Shown one piece after another: positions 23,901 through 36,280 of a stretch of 64,000 nt of DNA. The notes below the pieces were generated by a model. That model searched no databases and was not told the DNA's origin. It was given only the letters and a program-made list of their open reading frames with translations. Source of the stretch: Platerodrilus igneus (taxonomy: Eukaryota; Arthropoda; Insecta; Coleoptera; Lycidae); assembly GCA_036346225.1 (NCBI GenBank), contig JARFIW010000003.1:6049501-6113500 (forward strand), read 5' to 3'. Position 1 is the first letter of the stretch; the number at the start of each line of letters is the position of its first letter. Position numbers and translations under genes: made by a program.

Positions 23901-24356
23901 AATATTTGCTTTCAGTACACAAAATTATTTATTAATTTTGGGGTTTTTAAATACACGTTGATTTTAGTTTCTTAAACTAAGTGCATAAGGGTATACTCTT
24001 TTATGCTACTTATAGCAAATCAAATGCCTTTTTATCTTAACTGTATTGATAATTAATAAGTAAAATAAACGGCTTTGTATTAAAATGATCGATTTTTAGG
24101 TTTGCATTTAAATGCGTTTTACGGTATCTTTACCTATACAACTTACGTTGCTTGTTATTTATTTACAATATGCTTATATCATACTGGGCGATTAATTATG
24201 CACGCGCATCTGTTTTTTTGCATTGTACATCAATGAATATAGGTACGCTTGTATTATACAGGGCGAAAGATTCCATTTTTCCTGATTTTATTATATTTTA
24301 GAGGGATTTATTTTTAGAATTAGCGTTTCAATGACCTCTCGTGACCCCTTATCACG

Positions 24357-24357
<1 letters not shown>

Positions 24358-24395
<38 letters not shown>
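24358..24395. repeat. (TA)n microsatellite
   Basis: Nineteen TA units in a row, flanked by CACGT on the left and ACGCG on the right, so the whole can form a cruciform. Confidence 0.95.
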
Positions 24396-24396
<1 letters not shown>

Positions 24397-27300
24397 CGCG
24401 AAATTACTGTTTTAGGGAAGGAATTTAGGGGTTGTGTCCGTAATGACATTATTTTTTAACTATTATAATATCAGCCAGCTTAAAGAAAATACGTCAAGTT
24501 ACACCAACGTTTATCAACAATCAGTCTTGTCACGTATGTGGGTATAAGAAGCCTGGCTAAATTATACTGATTCTACTGCAAACCGTACTACCGCTTATCT
24601 TGAGCTGTGTTTTATCGTGTCTCACAATAAGAAAGAATATTGTTGGTCCCAATATAGAATCATGGGGAACATCCTGTCCAACTGTTTCAAAGCTGGAGCT
24701 AAACCATTTATATTTACGTTGATGTATTAGGAAATTTTTTTAACTAGTTCTGCATTATTTAAAGCAAAAATTCGTGTCAGTTTATACGTTTTTTCCCATT
24801 TATAATAAAATGTTTGAAATTAACTAAAGAAGCATAACATACGCTAGTGGAGAAGCACTAGTTTAAGTTCTTGCAAATTTATTACAGAAGTATAAGTAAG
24901 GAAAGTGGGCTGTGATTTATCCAAATTTTACGTATGAAGACTCTTGCCATATATCTTTTATCAAATTACTATAAGAAATAATATCAGTGTACGCCTCTTT
25001 TAAGAAGTTCAGCAAGCAGCAAACTGGGTAGGTATACAGTTCCGAATTCAAAATCCTATATTGTGTAAATAAGTCCGTTCCAGATAAGCTTTTGAGTTCA
25101 CATTCTGTTTTCGGTTACCAACCGTATAAATCGTATTTCCAATTTCAAATGATAAACCCGTAGTACTTTAGTCGTTCCTTATTCGTTGTATCAAACTTTT
25201 CATTTTGTAGTTTTCGAGGTTCAGTAACTCCGTCACTATTATATTGGTGTGTAAGCAGCAACCGCGAGCAGCGTTGACGTTATCTTTGCAACGCGGAGTA
25301 CGAAACCTGAATCAAATCTTAATGTCTGTTCGATTCGGGAAATTGAAACTTTGTTATATCCAGTGAACGGAAAAGGATGACATTGATTTATGTCTGGAAA
25401 ACTTTTGGTTTGTCAATTTAAAATACTTATGCCGTTGAAAACATTGTTCATTCTCACAAGTATTACTTACCTGAATTTGAATTGAAAACGGAGTCGATTC
25501 CTTTCCTACAATATGTCTAAATTTCCTGGGTTATGACTTAGCGTTGTTATTAATTTCCCAGTCGAATTAAGTAGATATTATGCTTCATCGTCCTATGCTC
25601 AGTGTTCCGAGGTACTTGGAAAAGCTTTTGTTCAGAACACTTGTTTCGTTTTTTAAGTCACTGCTATGTTCATTAGCAACGTTGTCGTTTCAACCCCCTT
25701 TTGTCGATTTTCTGTAAAGGAATGATAAATATCTAAAATTCCAACTGCATCAATTAGATGAGATGTGAAAAAACTGAAAAGTAACGATACAGGAAATTCG
25801 TTATGAAAATACAAATAGTCTCGGCTTTTTGAATATGATAAATAATAGACATTCATTAATCTATGTCATAGTGTATTTTGATGGGAAATAAGTATGTAAA
25901 TGTCAATGGCTCATGAAATTAATTATCAGTAAATTGATCTTATAGATTGTATTTTGACAGTAGATTCTTTATCATATCCCTGATTAATTAATGTCATTAC
26001 AGCATTACAGGCTCTAACATCGTTTTCGATCTTCCAATTTTAATTCGGCTGGATAAATTTAATGTACGATGGATAGAGAAGAACCCCGAGCTTTTTATTT
26101 CAACATTTTTTAACATTTCGCCATAAGGCTTTTTCAAAAGTTGCAATAAAATTTTTTTTTTCTACGTGTACTGTTAATAATTTAATTTTTCTTTTTGGTA
26201 AAATATAAAGCGGAAAATAATTCAGTTTATTATATGTCAGATTGAACTTGTAGCACTTGTAGCTTTTTTTAGATGAGTTACGGTGCTTTGATTAGAAACA
26301 CTTAAGGATAGTCTTGAGAAAGCCACCGTATTATTTGGTACCTCTTAGTATACTTTCTTTGCTATTTTACAGAAGAAGGTAGTTGGGAACTTATTTAAAG
26401 TTGTATATTCGTAATACATTTTTTTATAAACTTTTTGTTAATCAAATTGCAGAATATGCTAAACTCCCAAGTGAGTAACTTGTGTTCAAAAGTTTTTGGT
26501 GCCCACGTGAATATTGAATGAGATAAACTTACCCTGATTTTATGAGGAGGTTGAATGCTTTGCGGGTTCTCACTTAAAAAAAAAGTTTAACGGTTTAACC
26601 GATGAGGAAAAGAATAATCAAATTTTCCGCGTGAGCAATCTTAGACTGTATAATGCCTTGTTTAATAATTTTATGGATGTAAATTTTCTGACGGTACTTC
26701 AATATATTAAATACCTTTTCGATACATATTTTGAAAATATAGCAGTCTTACATCAAAAGGTTGCTCGGTTGCGCTGAAATGCTCAAGCGTTGTTGTTCAG
26801 ACATGTGCGTCACAGGAAGGTATACTCAAGAAAAGATACCATAAAAGACCGTAGATATGAGAGGTACCCTTATTAACTAAGCAAAAGATTATTTTTAATT
26901 AACACTATTTACCTGTTAATCTTTTTTTATGTCACTTCCTCTGTATCGTTATTTTTGGGACACTTACCATAAAATAATGATGGCAAAAAGGTCAGGTTTC
27001 TTGTTTTTAAGATAAGATCCTGGGTTAGAAGTGTGTTAGAAAATGTCCTGTGTAAATAAGAAAACAATTTGACAAGAACGTCTAACTGACATTCGAGATC
27101 TATGGCGAGCATAAGCTTGGAAGTGGAGGCGACAATTTGTGAATAAGATGAAATTCAGTTAAAGGATGCTCAATGAGTTATAGATTTTGTGGGCGCACTA
27201 TACCCTGTGGTATGATGGGGATCTAAATAATACTCTAAAAAGTGGGTATAGGAACCTTCAAGGACGACTAATCACTATGAGCTTGAAATTCATAGCAATG

Positions 27301-27747
27301 TAATCAAAATGCTTACTCATCACTTGCGTAAGAGCTGCTCTACGGTGCCTTGAGTTGATTATAAATTAGACCAACTCTATGGACTCTGATTTATTCAAAT
27401 TCCGTATTAACCAAAGTACGGATATTTAGCTAAACCACTCAGTTTGATTCTTGACTAACATATGCATAACAGATTTCTAACCGAGTGTGGTCCCTTACCA
27501 ACATTTCGAGTTTAGTAATTGTTAATAAAATATAGCCTCAAGAACTGTAAAGACTTTCTATTCATTTAGTTTTTTTTCGATCCAACGCATAGTATTTATA
27601 TTCAAAATATACGAAATTAAGAATTATTTTTTACTTAAAATAAAATATCGTTGTTACACGAATTTTGGGCACAGCTGCGATAGATCTATCAAGTAGTGTA
27701 ACTTTCAAGTGCTTTAAATATAATTTAAAAATATGCACTAAAGCAGA

Positions 27748-27751
<4 letters not shown>

Positions 27752-27797
<46 letters not shown>

Positions 27798-27799
27798 AT
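27752..27799. repeat. Compound (TA)n(TG)n microsatellite
   Basis: A TA run to about 27779 passes directly into a TG run of about ten units. Confidence 0.95.
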
Positions 27800-30018
27800 C
27801 ACTTTAATAATGATTTTCATTTCTTAAAATGCAAGACATAGTATGTTCGGACATTAGGGTTTAAACAACAATCAGAAAAATTTTCAATATCTTTATTATG
27901 ATCAACTACCGAAAATTTTTAGATGTTTACATATCTAGTGTTATTCGATTAACTAACTTAATAATTTAATATCCCTTTATGAAGTGACTTTTACCCAAAA
28001 AAAAACTAAACATAAACAAATGCAGATAGTACCGTAACATAATATGAAAACTTCACGTAAGTTTAGAAAAACTTTAACCTCCAACGGCTTCTCAAACGAC
28101 TTTATTAATTCTCAAAAGATGAAGCTTTAGTTTTTTGACCTTTAATTACAAGATACAAGATTTTAATGTAGAAATATTAACTAATGAAATATAAACATAA
28201 AGAGCGAAAATACGTATTCCTTATATAGGTAAATTAATTCCACCTCTAGTTGTTGATTATGTACTATGCGCACACATAGATTAGGCATCAGCTCTTGACT
28301 TCGAGACAATTGCACGTACCATCATACGAACGCGAAACTAAAGATGAAGGTCGCTAGCTGTTGCTGCCATATATGCTCAAACGATTCTACTTTTGCAGAC
28401 ACCAAAATTTATCCATTATTTGTGGAACTCATTTTTCTCCAAGACGAATCTCAATCTGCATATAGCGTGAAGATGTGAATTTTCTGCAATTTGACTAACA
28501 TAAAATAAATACTTCACTTGTACATTCTAAGGTTACTTCTTAACTACAATCTTAAGTGCTTGCTTAAGTACTATTACCATTTTAGTAATTTCTTAGTACA
28601 ATCCTCTTTCGCAGGAACGAAAGAAATAATTTTTGATGGGTTAAGATGGGTTTTAATTATCATGAATCACATAAATACAATTGTATGTCCAACGAACGAC
28701 TGATACCGGAGCACTTTATTGCAGAACCATGCCAGGAGTCTGTTTCGGGACCAATTCATCTATTCAAATGGATGTGCGCAAGTCGGTCCCTGAGAGGGAC
28801 ATGGGAGACATCATCTCTCTGCGATAAAAACTACCAACTGTCCTTAAAGACTGTGTAACAGGTTGGCAAAGGAGAACATCAACGCTTGCTATTGGTGCAT
28901 TTAAATAGTACGTTACGAAAACAAGGTTAGGGCACACTTTGCTCTATTGATAATCTAGTTATAAAATATTTGTTTGATAAAGCGAGGGTCAACATCGTAT
29001 CTGAGGCTCATATTAGCGATTATTATATATTGTACAGTTATTTCAAAAAAAAATGTAGGTAAAATAAATCTTACATTATATAATGGGTAGGATTTATTAT
29101 TTTGAGAAATATGATTACCGTGCATGTTTTATGACGGAATAGAATACCATTTGTAAATCTCAAATTACTCTTGGGAGTCTTAGATCGTTACATATCGTTC
29201 ACAAATTAATCAATTTTCTAGTGGTATTGTCAGCATAGTTCTACCTATACTGACTATGATCAAATAGTAAGCATGACTAAGAGTATTTTAACGCTTATAA
29301 ACAATAACTTCAAAAAATAGGTGAAGTTGGAAGTACTAAACAAAGAAAATTTTTTAAAAGAAACAAAATATAATTTAAATGTATGGATGATGTTCATGGT
29401 AGTTATTAAAAAATATAAACCTATCCCAGAGAATAAATTATAAAATACAGCTACTGTACGTTAGTCTAGATTTTTAGTAATTCTGATACTTTTTATAATA
29501 GAATATTTGAAAATATTTTAATTGACACCGAGCGTTATAACTTTGATTTTTTATGAGTGTCTTTTATATCAAATAATTTATGAATTGCTATTAGACAATT
29601 TTTTTATTCATTTAAAAGTAGGACAATTATGATTCCACTTTTATTTGCATAGAAAAAGTTCCAAATAATTAACCGGTTTAAATTATTTGGTACCTCTAGT
29701 ACTCAACGTATGAGAAAACTATATTCAGCAAATTTTGACAGTTAAAAGTATGGTACTGTACAATAGAATTAAATTTCTTAAGGAAGCATCATAAAGTATT
29801 AGGGTTTGTTTTTTAAATATTTGCTGTTTACATAAATATTCACAAGAACTTACCTGCTAACAATGATGTCATAAATAGGAATTTTATATGTGTTGTGTCT
29901 CTACTATAAGACTGATCGAAAAATCGATAGTATTCCGAACAGCAAAATTCTTTCCTTCTTAAAGACGTTCAAGTAAAGCAACACATTTACTATTTTCTTT
30001 ATCATACAGCCGTTTTAA

Positions 30019-30075
30019 ATCGTCGTTAGTGCATTGGGTTAGATAATGAGAGGTCCTGATTCGAACTCGCAACAA
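30019..30075 (+). repeat. Possible tRNA-derived SINE head
   Basis: GTTAGTGCATTGGGTTAG resembles a D-arm plus anticodon-arm region. GAGGTCCTGATTCGAACTC resembles a variable loop plus T-arm with pol III B-box (consensus GGTTCGANTCC). Spacing is close to tRNA-like. The acceptor stem cannot be closed, so a functional tRNA is unlikely. No obvious SINE tail was identified. Confidence 0.4.
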
Positions 30076-33000
30076 TCTACTTTATTCGTCCAAAGTATGT
30101 GTGAATGCTGTAAATACGTAACGTGGTATATGTTATTTGAAAGTAGAAGTGTGCAGGGTTAATAATGACGTATTTGCCGTAGCGGTCATGTGGTGTGGGA
30201 TTAATGGGCAAATATTTGCGTATAATGACCGTCCAGTAGGTGGTAACAGTATCGATTATGTTACTAGTCTGAGAAGTCAAATAACAAAATTTAATACTTA
30301 GGCAGATCATTTTTGTTATAGGCATACTTATGAGAACTTTTCTGAACTTCGATCTCTGCTCAGGTTTTTGTTTCTTGGAATACTTCGGCGCCTATTTCGG
30401 GAATTGTCATGGTTTTTAAAGGTACTACCTACATATTCCTTGTCAATTCTATATTTCTTCCTAACCATTTTAAACTAACCCCAAGATCTTCATGTACATT
30501 ATTAATCAGAGCTTTACTTTGCTCTTGTGATATTTTTTAAAAATTCTATCTGAACCTTGTTGTATATCAATTACTTCATGATTCCGAACATTCACAAATA
30601 GCATACACTTTTTGTCCTACTACTACCAAATTCAAAATGATTTTCAGTAAAACGTCTCTTCAAATGCTGATTCTGAAACTGAAGTTGGCAATCGCAGAGC
30701 GTCGTTCATTTTCATTTAAGGTTTCTATATTTTTACCAATAAAATGACAAAACAGAAGTTATATTGCAGCAATACCTCACAACCGTCAAACTGAAAGAGA
30801 CAATGTAAACAAACCACTGCCTACTATAAAAAATAAGGAAGCAAAGATCTACGCAAACATTTTTTGTCTGCACACCCTACGTTCGAGAACCTGTATCTAA
30901 GAGACTCTAGTCTACATAACCCAGCATGATCGTTGTATACTTATCACGTGATGAATGAAGTATATCATTTTTGTTCAAAACTGATAGTGAACGAAGAGTC
31001 TATTTTCACTTTATTGGTCATATTAAAAACCGCTATGTTTTTGGACTAGGAAAAATACTGGTCTGATTTAAATATCGTCTTTAATCCTGTTAAGATCGCC
31101 CTTTAGTTTGGTATACACTCTCAGCACTTGTAGTCTTATTTTTTTTTGCACAGCTAACTGGCGAATCAGTTGCTTTTATCAATGGTGTAATGCAATATTT
31201 TTAAATGAAGGAGTGAAAGAGAAAAGATTGCATATCGTCAGCATAAAACTGTCACAAATGACAAACTATCAAAATGGCATGTAAATAAAATAGTTGCAAA
31301 AAACTTTCACGTACTACATCTAGTTTACCTATGCACTCCAGGTAGTGTTGAGTTTTGTATCTATGACGTTGCTTTATGCAATCATCGTTTAAGTTTCTAT
31401 TAAGTTTTGTAATTTAGTTTCTCTTTTGCGCTGATGAATGTTTTCACGGGATCATTTTTTGTTGTTTTATTCTCTGAACGGAATGCTAATAAAATTTCTG
31501 TGTTTGGACCTTGTTAAAATTTATTTTAGTGAGATTTTATCTGATATTTTTTGACAGCCTGCTCATGATTTGAAAGTTGTAACTTACTTCGAGAATTATT
31601 GCCAATTAAATAAGTGTAACAAATTACACTCAAAGCTGAAAATTTCTTTTATATTAACAGAAGAATGTAAGATTGCCTTCTTTATGTATAGATCAGGACT
31701 TATATGAAGATAGATTTGCCTCGTATCTTATACTTACATCAGGGGAAAGTTTTCCTCGCACATTTATATTGTTTTTAAAAAATAGCTCCACTTTTTGCTG
31801 CTTTATATTTGAACTGCTTGTTCCGCAGAACTAGAAAGAAGCGCTGCCGTTCGTTGTATAAGAGTATTATTTATAACCAGAATGATTAAACTCGTTTATA
31901 ATCCGTATTACCATAATGGGTTTTGTTAATGTGGTTTCTTTCTCGTGCTCTGGAATAGTTTTAATCTTCTGGGCACAACAGAATTACACGATTATGCCTT
32001 TCGCATCTTTATACAGCATAAAAGTGTTTTGCATATCTTAATCTGTGTAGTTGACATGACGTCGGAGAAAACGAAAAGGAATGCTTGCATTTTTTATCCG
32101 ACCTGACTAAAGGGTTTTTCGCTAAAAACTGAAATTGGGTTGTGATATATATAAGTTGCTTAAATTGTCTGGGGTGATTGTACAGCTTTTACTAATAAAT
32201 GAATCTTGCTGAAAGTTTTTGCTAAGAGTCTAACTGAGTAGGCGTCAGTTCGAGACGACCCCAGACTAAGTAATGGGTTGTTGTTGGCGCTTTGTTTGGC
32301 GTTTTTGTTTATTTTGCCTCCATCATTATAATACATATCGATGAAGATGTCGTTCAATTCAGTCGTCTTAAGAACCCAATTACAAATTCAGGTCTTTTTT
32401 GTGCTATTACTATCTTAAAAATTCTAGTCTTATAAGGGTGAATAGTGCTGAGCAATACATTTTAGCAATTTAAAGGCAACGACGGCGGGCATCTATCATC
32501 AGAGATTTCTAGAAGTATAAGATCTCAGGCTGAAGGAAATGACTGTGCGAAACATTTCTGGAATAAGAATGAACTAAAATCAGATACAAATTGCATCTGT
32601 AGCGTGATAATATGTAATTGTATACGAACCTTCCTTCCCTCTTTTTTTGTGCAAACTGAATGAAAAGTGGAAATTCAGGTGGATTTTTAGGTAACGGAAA
32701 CTAAAAACATAAAACTTCATTTCTATACAATGTTCTTTTTATATCATAATGAATAAAATTGAGTTTTCGCATTTGTACTTAATTTAAATAACTTTAGTAT
32801 TAAACCTGAAAAAAATACTAATAAAATTCATGAGAATTTTATTTAAATTTAATTTAGAGTAACATTAAGTTATGATGTTGAATATGCGTATCTTGCTAGA
32901 GTCATTGATGTTTACACTGCACTTGTGTGTCTATTCTAATGCATTTTTGGAGCCTTTGCAGATATACTATGTTGAAAATGTAAAGTTTGATTTCGCATAC

Positions 33001-33195
33001 GACTTCTGGTACATATTTGAATTTTTAATGATAGTTTTAACTACAAGGTCACTCAGAATTCCGAGGGACGACCTTGTGTAGTATTATCATATTTTCCAAA
33101 TTTACATACAATACAAAGCATATCGCATATAGTTTTCTTAAATTTAAGTTTGACGTTCTACATTTTATTCTCTAAATATGTACTTGTTAAAATAC
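30076..33195. other. AT-rich stretch, nothing firmly recognised
   Basis: Frames at 30077-30325 (minus), 32160-32357 (minus) and 32872-33081 (plus) show no family motif. A GC-richer patch at 32225-32290 has GTCTAACTGAGTAGGCGTC and a GTTCGAGAC B-box-like string. It may be another small repeat. Confidence 0.35.
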
Positions 33196-33577
33196 TGTAA
33201 CGTCGTATCGCTTAATCTACGTTTGACCTGAATAATACAGCAATATTAAGAGAATCATCTTACATAAAGGATAATTGATAACAACGCTGTGACGTGACAT
33301 GTTCAGATGCAGTTGATTGACAGATTACAAAGCTTGCATTTAAGAGCTTTATTAACATCACAATAGGAAATTCTAAATGTTTTTGCATATTTCCAATATG
33401 TTCATGAAATAATTTAGAGCAATAGAATTAAATATATAAATTGCTCTTAAGGGATTTTAAGTTCAGTTTTAAATCATTACACTTGATTATAATGTTACGT
33501 TTGTATACGAGCTATAAAGTTGTGATATGAAATAAATTAGAGTGGTACATACTGTCAATATAAATTTTCGTATGTCA
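33196..33577 (+). repeat. 5' LTR of Gypsy element C
   Basis: This 382-bp copy aligns along its whole length with 34627-35013 in direct orientation. Shared blocks are TGTAACG at the start, CGCTTAATCTAC, ACAATAGGAAATTCTA, AAATATATAAATTG, GGGATTTTAAGTT and GATATGAAATAAATTAG. It starts TG and ends CA (TATGTCA). Strand was set by the coding matter between the copies. Confidence 0.75.
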
Positions 33578-34082
33578 GGACACGAGATACGCCTACCATG
33601 TGAGGTGTGGCTGTAAGCCCGGAGATGTCTTCGTGGACGAGAGCTGCGTCGAGAAATTTAAACGTAAGTTGCAGACATCCATAATGACGTTAAGAAATAT
33701 ATGCTGATCGCGAGCGATCGGATGAAATCTAGGTGTGACATCAAAGCGCAGGATTCTGATTTTCAAGAGGGCAACCGCGTTTAGCTGTACAGTGCCAAAC
33801 GGAGACCTTAACTGTGGTCAAAGCTACAAAAATATTGGAATGGTGTATATTAAAAAGGATCAACGAAATGGTATATGAGATTGGTAAGCTCACAAAGGGA
33901 AGAACAGTAGTGGTGAACGTTAACCGGTTAGCACCCTACGATAGCGATGACGCCGGTACTGCCGAAGAACGTCAAGCAGTAAAACAAACAAACAGTTACG
34001 CTCATGAGGATGAACGAGACTATGGGCCCAACTACGCTTGGTTCAGGTTTCTGTACAACGATACAGGCAATTCGATATTGGG
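33578..34082 (+). pseudogene. Gypsy element C integrase C-terminal region (GPY/F-like)
   Basis: Starting just after the 5' LTR, plus-strand pieces include SDRMKSRCDIKAQDSDFQEG, then RINEMVYEIGKLTKG and VVVNVNRLAPYD within the open frame 33814-34149. This is the end of a Gypsy integrase: the tail-side helix with RYD-like residues, the EGDxVWL-type strand (here EGNRV followed by a stop) and the GPY/F strand pair ending in VHVDRLKPY. Everything upstream (gag, protease, RT, RNase H, catalytic integrase core) is missing, and the remnant nearly touches the LTR, so the element carries a large internal deletion. The frame continues about 50 codons beyond the integrase domain toward the macro-domain region. 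Confidence 0.7.
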
Positions 34083-34512
34083 GCCACGGAAGAGATTCAC
34101 GGTGATCTATTCAATGGGCCATCGAAATATTATCTGGCACATTGCATAGCGGCGGACCTTGATATGTCCCGAGGACTTGCTCAGGTGTTTTAAAATAAGT
34201 TTGGTGGCTTGGATCGCCGACAACCAGAGGTTGGAAAGACTATGGCTAAAGGACCTACATCGTGGCATCTACTACCTAAGCAAATGCATTCTTGTAAATT
34301 GAATTACCAGGATCTGTGGAAGGCGTTTTGGACCTCAATTTGCACACACAAAGTTGGCCTTACCCAAAAGCGGTTGTAGGCTCGATGGGTTGCATTGGAA
34401 GATGGCACGAAATATGCTATAGGTACTGTTCCTGAAAACCGAAGCCCAGATCATGGTGTGTGGTTGCAATCTAAATAGTACAGCGTCTGTTATGAAGAGT
34501 GTTGATTGCTAG
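34083..34512 (+). pseudogene. Macro domain (ADP-ribose binding, OARD1/TARG1-like) in Gypsy element C, broken
   Basis: In the frame starting at 34083 the translation reads EEIHGDLFNGP, YYLAHCIAADLDMSRGLA, a stop, then NKFGGLDRRQPEVGK and LNYQDLWKAFW. After a frame change at about 34365-34372 it reads GCRLDGLHWKMARNML, a stop, and LFLKTEAQIMV. This is the block order of OARD1-type macro domains: the GDLF start, the LAHCVAxDLxMxxGIA ADP-ribose loop, KFGG, the YxxL helix, the RIGCGLDxLxW phosphate loop and a final strand. The GCGLDGL-type loop is kept as GCRLDGL. Intact relatives bind or hydrolyse ADP-ribose derivatives. Two stops and one frameshift make this copy a pseudogene. It lies downstream of the integrase remnant and before the 3' LTR. 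Confidence 0.8.
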
Positions 34513-34626
34513 TTCTATCAAAATGGGACCTGCAGAAATGGTTCCGAATATCTTTATCGCCACAGGAACTTCCAACGTCCTGGTTACAGGGTGTTCTAGT
34601 ACAGAATAACTATAAAAGGCGGGCAG
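34513..34626 (+). other. Element C 3' end with purine-rich tract next to the LTR
   Basis: No coding motif is seen. The last bases before the right LTR are AAAAGGCGGGCAG, a purine-rich tract in the position where plus-strand DNA synthesis is primed. This supports the plus orientation of the element. Confidence 0.5.
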
Positions 34627-35013
34627 TGTAACGCTGCGTCGCTTAATCTACCTTTGACCAGAATAATACAGCAGAATGTAAGAGAAGCATCTTACGCAAA
34701 GGATATTAGATAATCATTTTGTGGAGTGACATCTACAGTTGGACTTACGAGTAATTGACAGGTTACAAAAGTTTGCAGTTAAGAGTTTTATTAACCTTAC
34801 AATAGGAAATTCTATATATTATTTGCATAATTGTAGTACATTCTCGAAATAATCTACGGCAACAGAACTAAATATATAAATTGTCCTTGAGGGATTTTAA
34901 GTTTAGTTCTAATTCGTTACACACTATTTAATATCATGTTTTATTCGAGTTATAGAGTAGTGATATGAAATAAATTAGTGGTACATACTATTAATATAAA
35001 TTGTCCTATGTGA
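34627..35013 (+). repeat. 3' LTR of Gypsy element C
   Basis: 387-bp partner of 33196-33577. It starts TGTAACG and ends TATGTGA, one base from the TATGTCA end of the left copy. Flanks (AATAC before the left copy, TATAA after the right) do not form a clear 5-bp target-site duplication, in keeping with age. Confidence 0.75.
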
Positions 35014-35085
35014 TATAAATTATTGTAGTGATTGATATAAATTAATTATAGTGCTTCGATATAAATGAACTATAGTGCTTCGATA
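35013..35085. repeat. Short tandem repeat, about 24-bp unit, three copies
   Basis: Units start GATATAAAT and end AGTGATT or AGTGCTTC, at about 35012, 35034 and 35059. The array abuts the right LTR and seems to have grown out of its terminal sequence. Confidence 0.65.
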
Positions 35086-35689
35086 GTGATTAAGAAGCTT
35101 GCATGTACCCAAGAAATTATAAAATTATTATTTAGTTATTATTTCACAATTTGGTGCTTTCATCTAACACTAATATATTATTAACAATACACTAAAACTG
35201 ATGTTTCAAAACCACGAAATTATAACGAAAATTGGCGTCATCCAAAAAAATTCCCTGCGCTGTTGGGACTGAAAATGGCTTTTTGTTTGAAGCTCAGTTA
35301 CCACTTTGACTTGGTTTTACTGTGCGATGTCTAATAAAAATGCACACAAGTTACTCTTGAACCTAAGTACCACTTTAATTTCAAATCACTTGAATCAGTT
35401 TATTATTGTTAGAGGAACGAAAAAGTGATGTTTGGAAACAACGAAGTGAAAAACTACTAGTTTTGCTGTCTTTAGCTGTAGGAGGAATTTATAAGATTTT
35501 CCCCAATCTATAATTTTAATATAAATTATCTTTCAAAATTGAAAAATGAAATTAGCTATCAGGTGGACGATTTATAGAATCTATAAATGTTTCACTTATC
35601 ATAGGTTGTATCATAGAATAAATTAACAAGGAACAACCCGACTTTCTGACGACGCTTCTTTTATTGTAGCTGAACGCTGAACAACTTTC
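35086..35689. other. AT-rich stretch, nothing recognised
   Basis: No gene, RNA or repeat partner could be supported. Confidence 0.35.
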
Positions 35690-36280
35690 AATCAATAGTA
35701 TAGTGGAATTTCCCTGTGATTTATATAGTCTTATTTTCTATTGTATTCATCGACTATTTGGGTTAGTAGAACATTAAAAAACTCACCTGCTCGAATAGAT
35801 GAGTTATATTAACCTTTACTAAAAGCTTTTTAAAGTACATATAGTAACACACAAGATAGAAAAAAAATGAATATTTGTACAGTATAAACCATTAAAAAAA
35901 TATATAAAAAATACCGTTTCAACTTACAGCCAGAATCAACTTACTTTGAACTTCCAGCGTCAGAGAATACTCTCACAACCGTATTTACTCTTTTAAAAAT
36001 ATATATATATTTTATCAAAGATGCGTGTAATTTGCCCTTTGTTATATAAATATTTTCCCAAGTGAAATCTTGAAATTTTTAATTAATTAAGCCTTAACGT
36101 TACTACTTCTCACAATGAAGCTATTCAATACTAAATGCGGATTTTAATATCTTCATGGAGTCTTTTATACAAGAAAATAATCACGAATCTTAGACATCAG
36201 TCTAACCTTGATCTCTGAAGTCTTGTAATAATTTCTGACTCGCCAGTTCTCAGTACTTTAAACTTCCAACACTATAAATG
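35690..36280. repeat. Interspersed repeat family S, copy 1
   Basis: Diverged direct match to 58540-59110. Landmarks shared are TAGAACATTA followed by CCTGCTCGAATA, AAATATGCCG-like and ATGCGTGTAA blocks, then CTTGATCTCTGA against CTTGATTTCATGA near the right end. Type unknown: no coding matter was found in either copy. Confidence 0.5.

Larger units (their letters stand above)
20941..29994. other. Long AT-rich region without recognisable genes
   Basis: Nine kilobases with only short, unremarkable frames. Weak candidates such as 23465-23659 (minus) and 28646-28858 (plus) have no family motif. The only structures seen are the two AT-type microsatellites listed separately and homopolymer runs. 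It could be intron or intergenic DNA. Confidence 0.4.

Noticed and set aside
28609..28858. Possible plus-strand exon after a CTTTCGCAG acceptor
   Set aside because: The acceptor is good, but the GC-richer part is in another frame from the one following the acceptor, and no donor, polyA signal or family was seen.
32225..32290. tRNA-like string with GTTCGAGAC
   Set aside because: Arms do not fold at tRNA spacing; noted only as a GC-richer patch.
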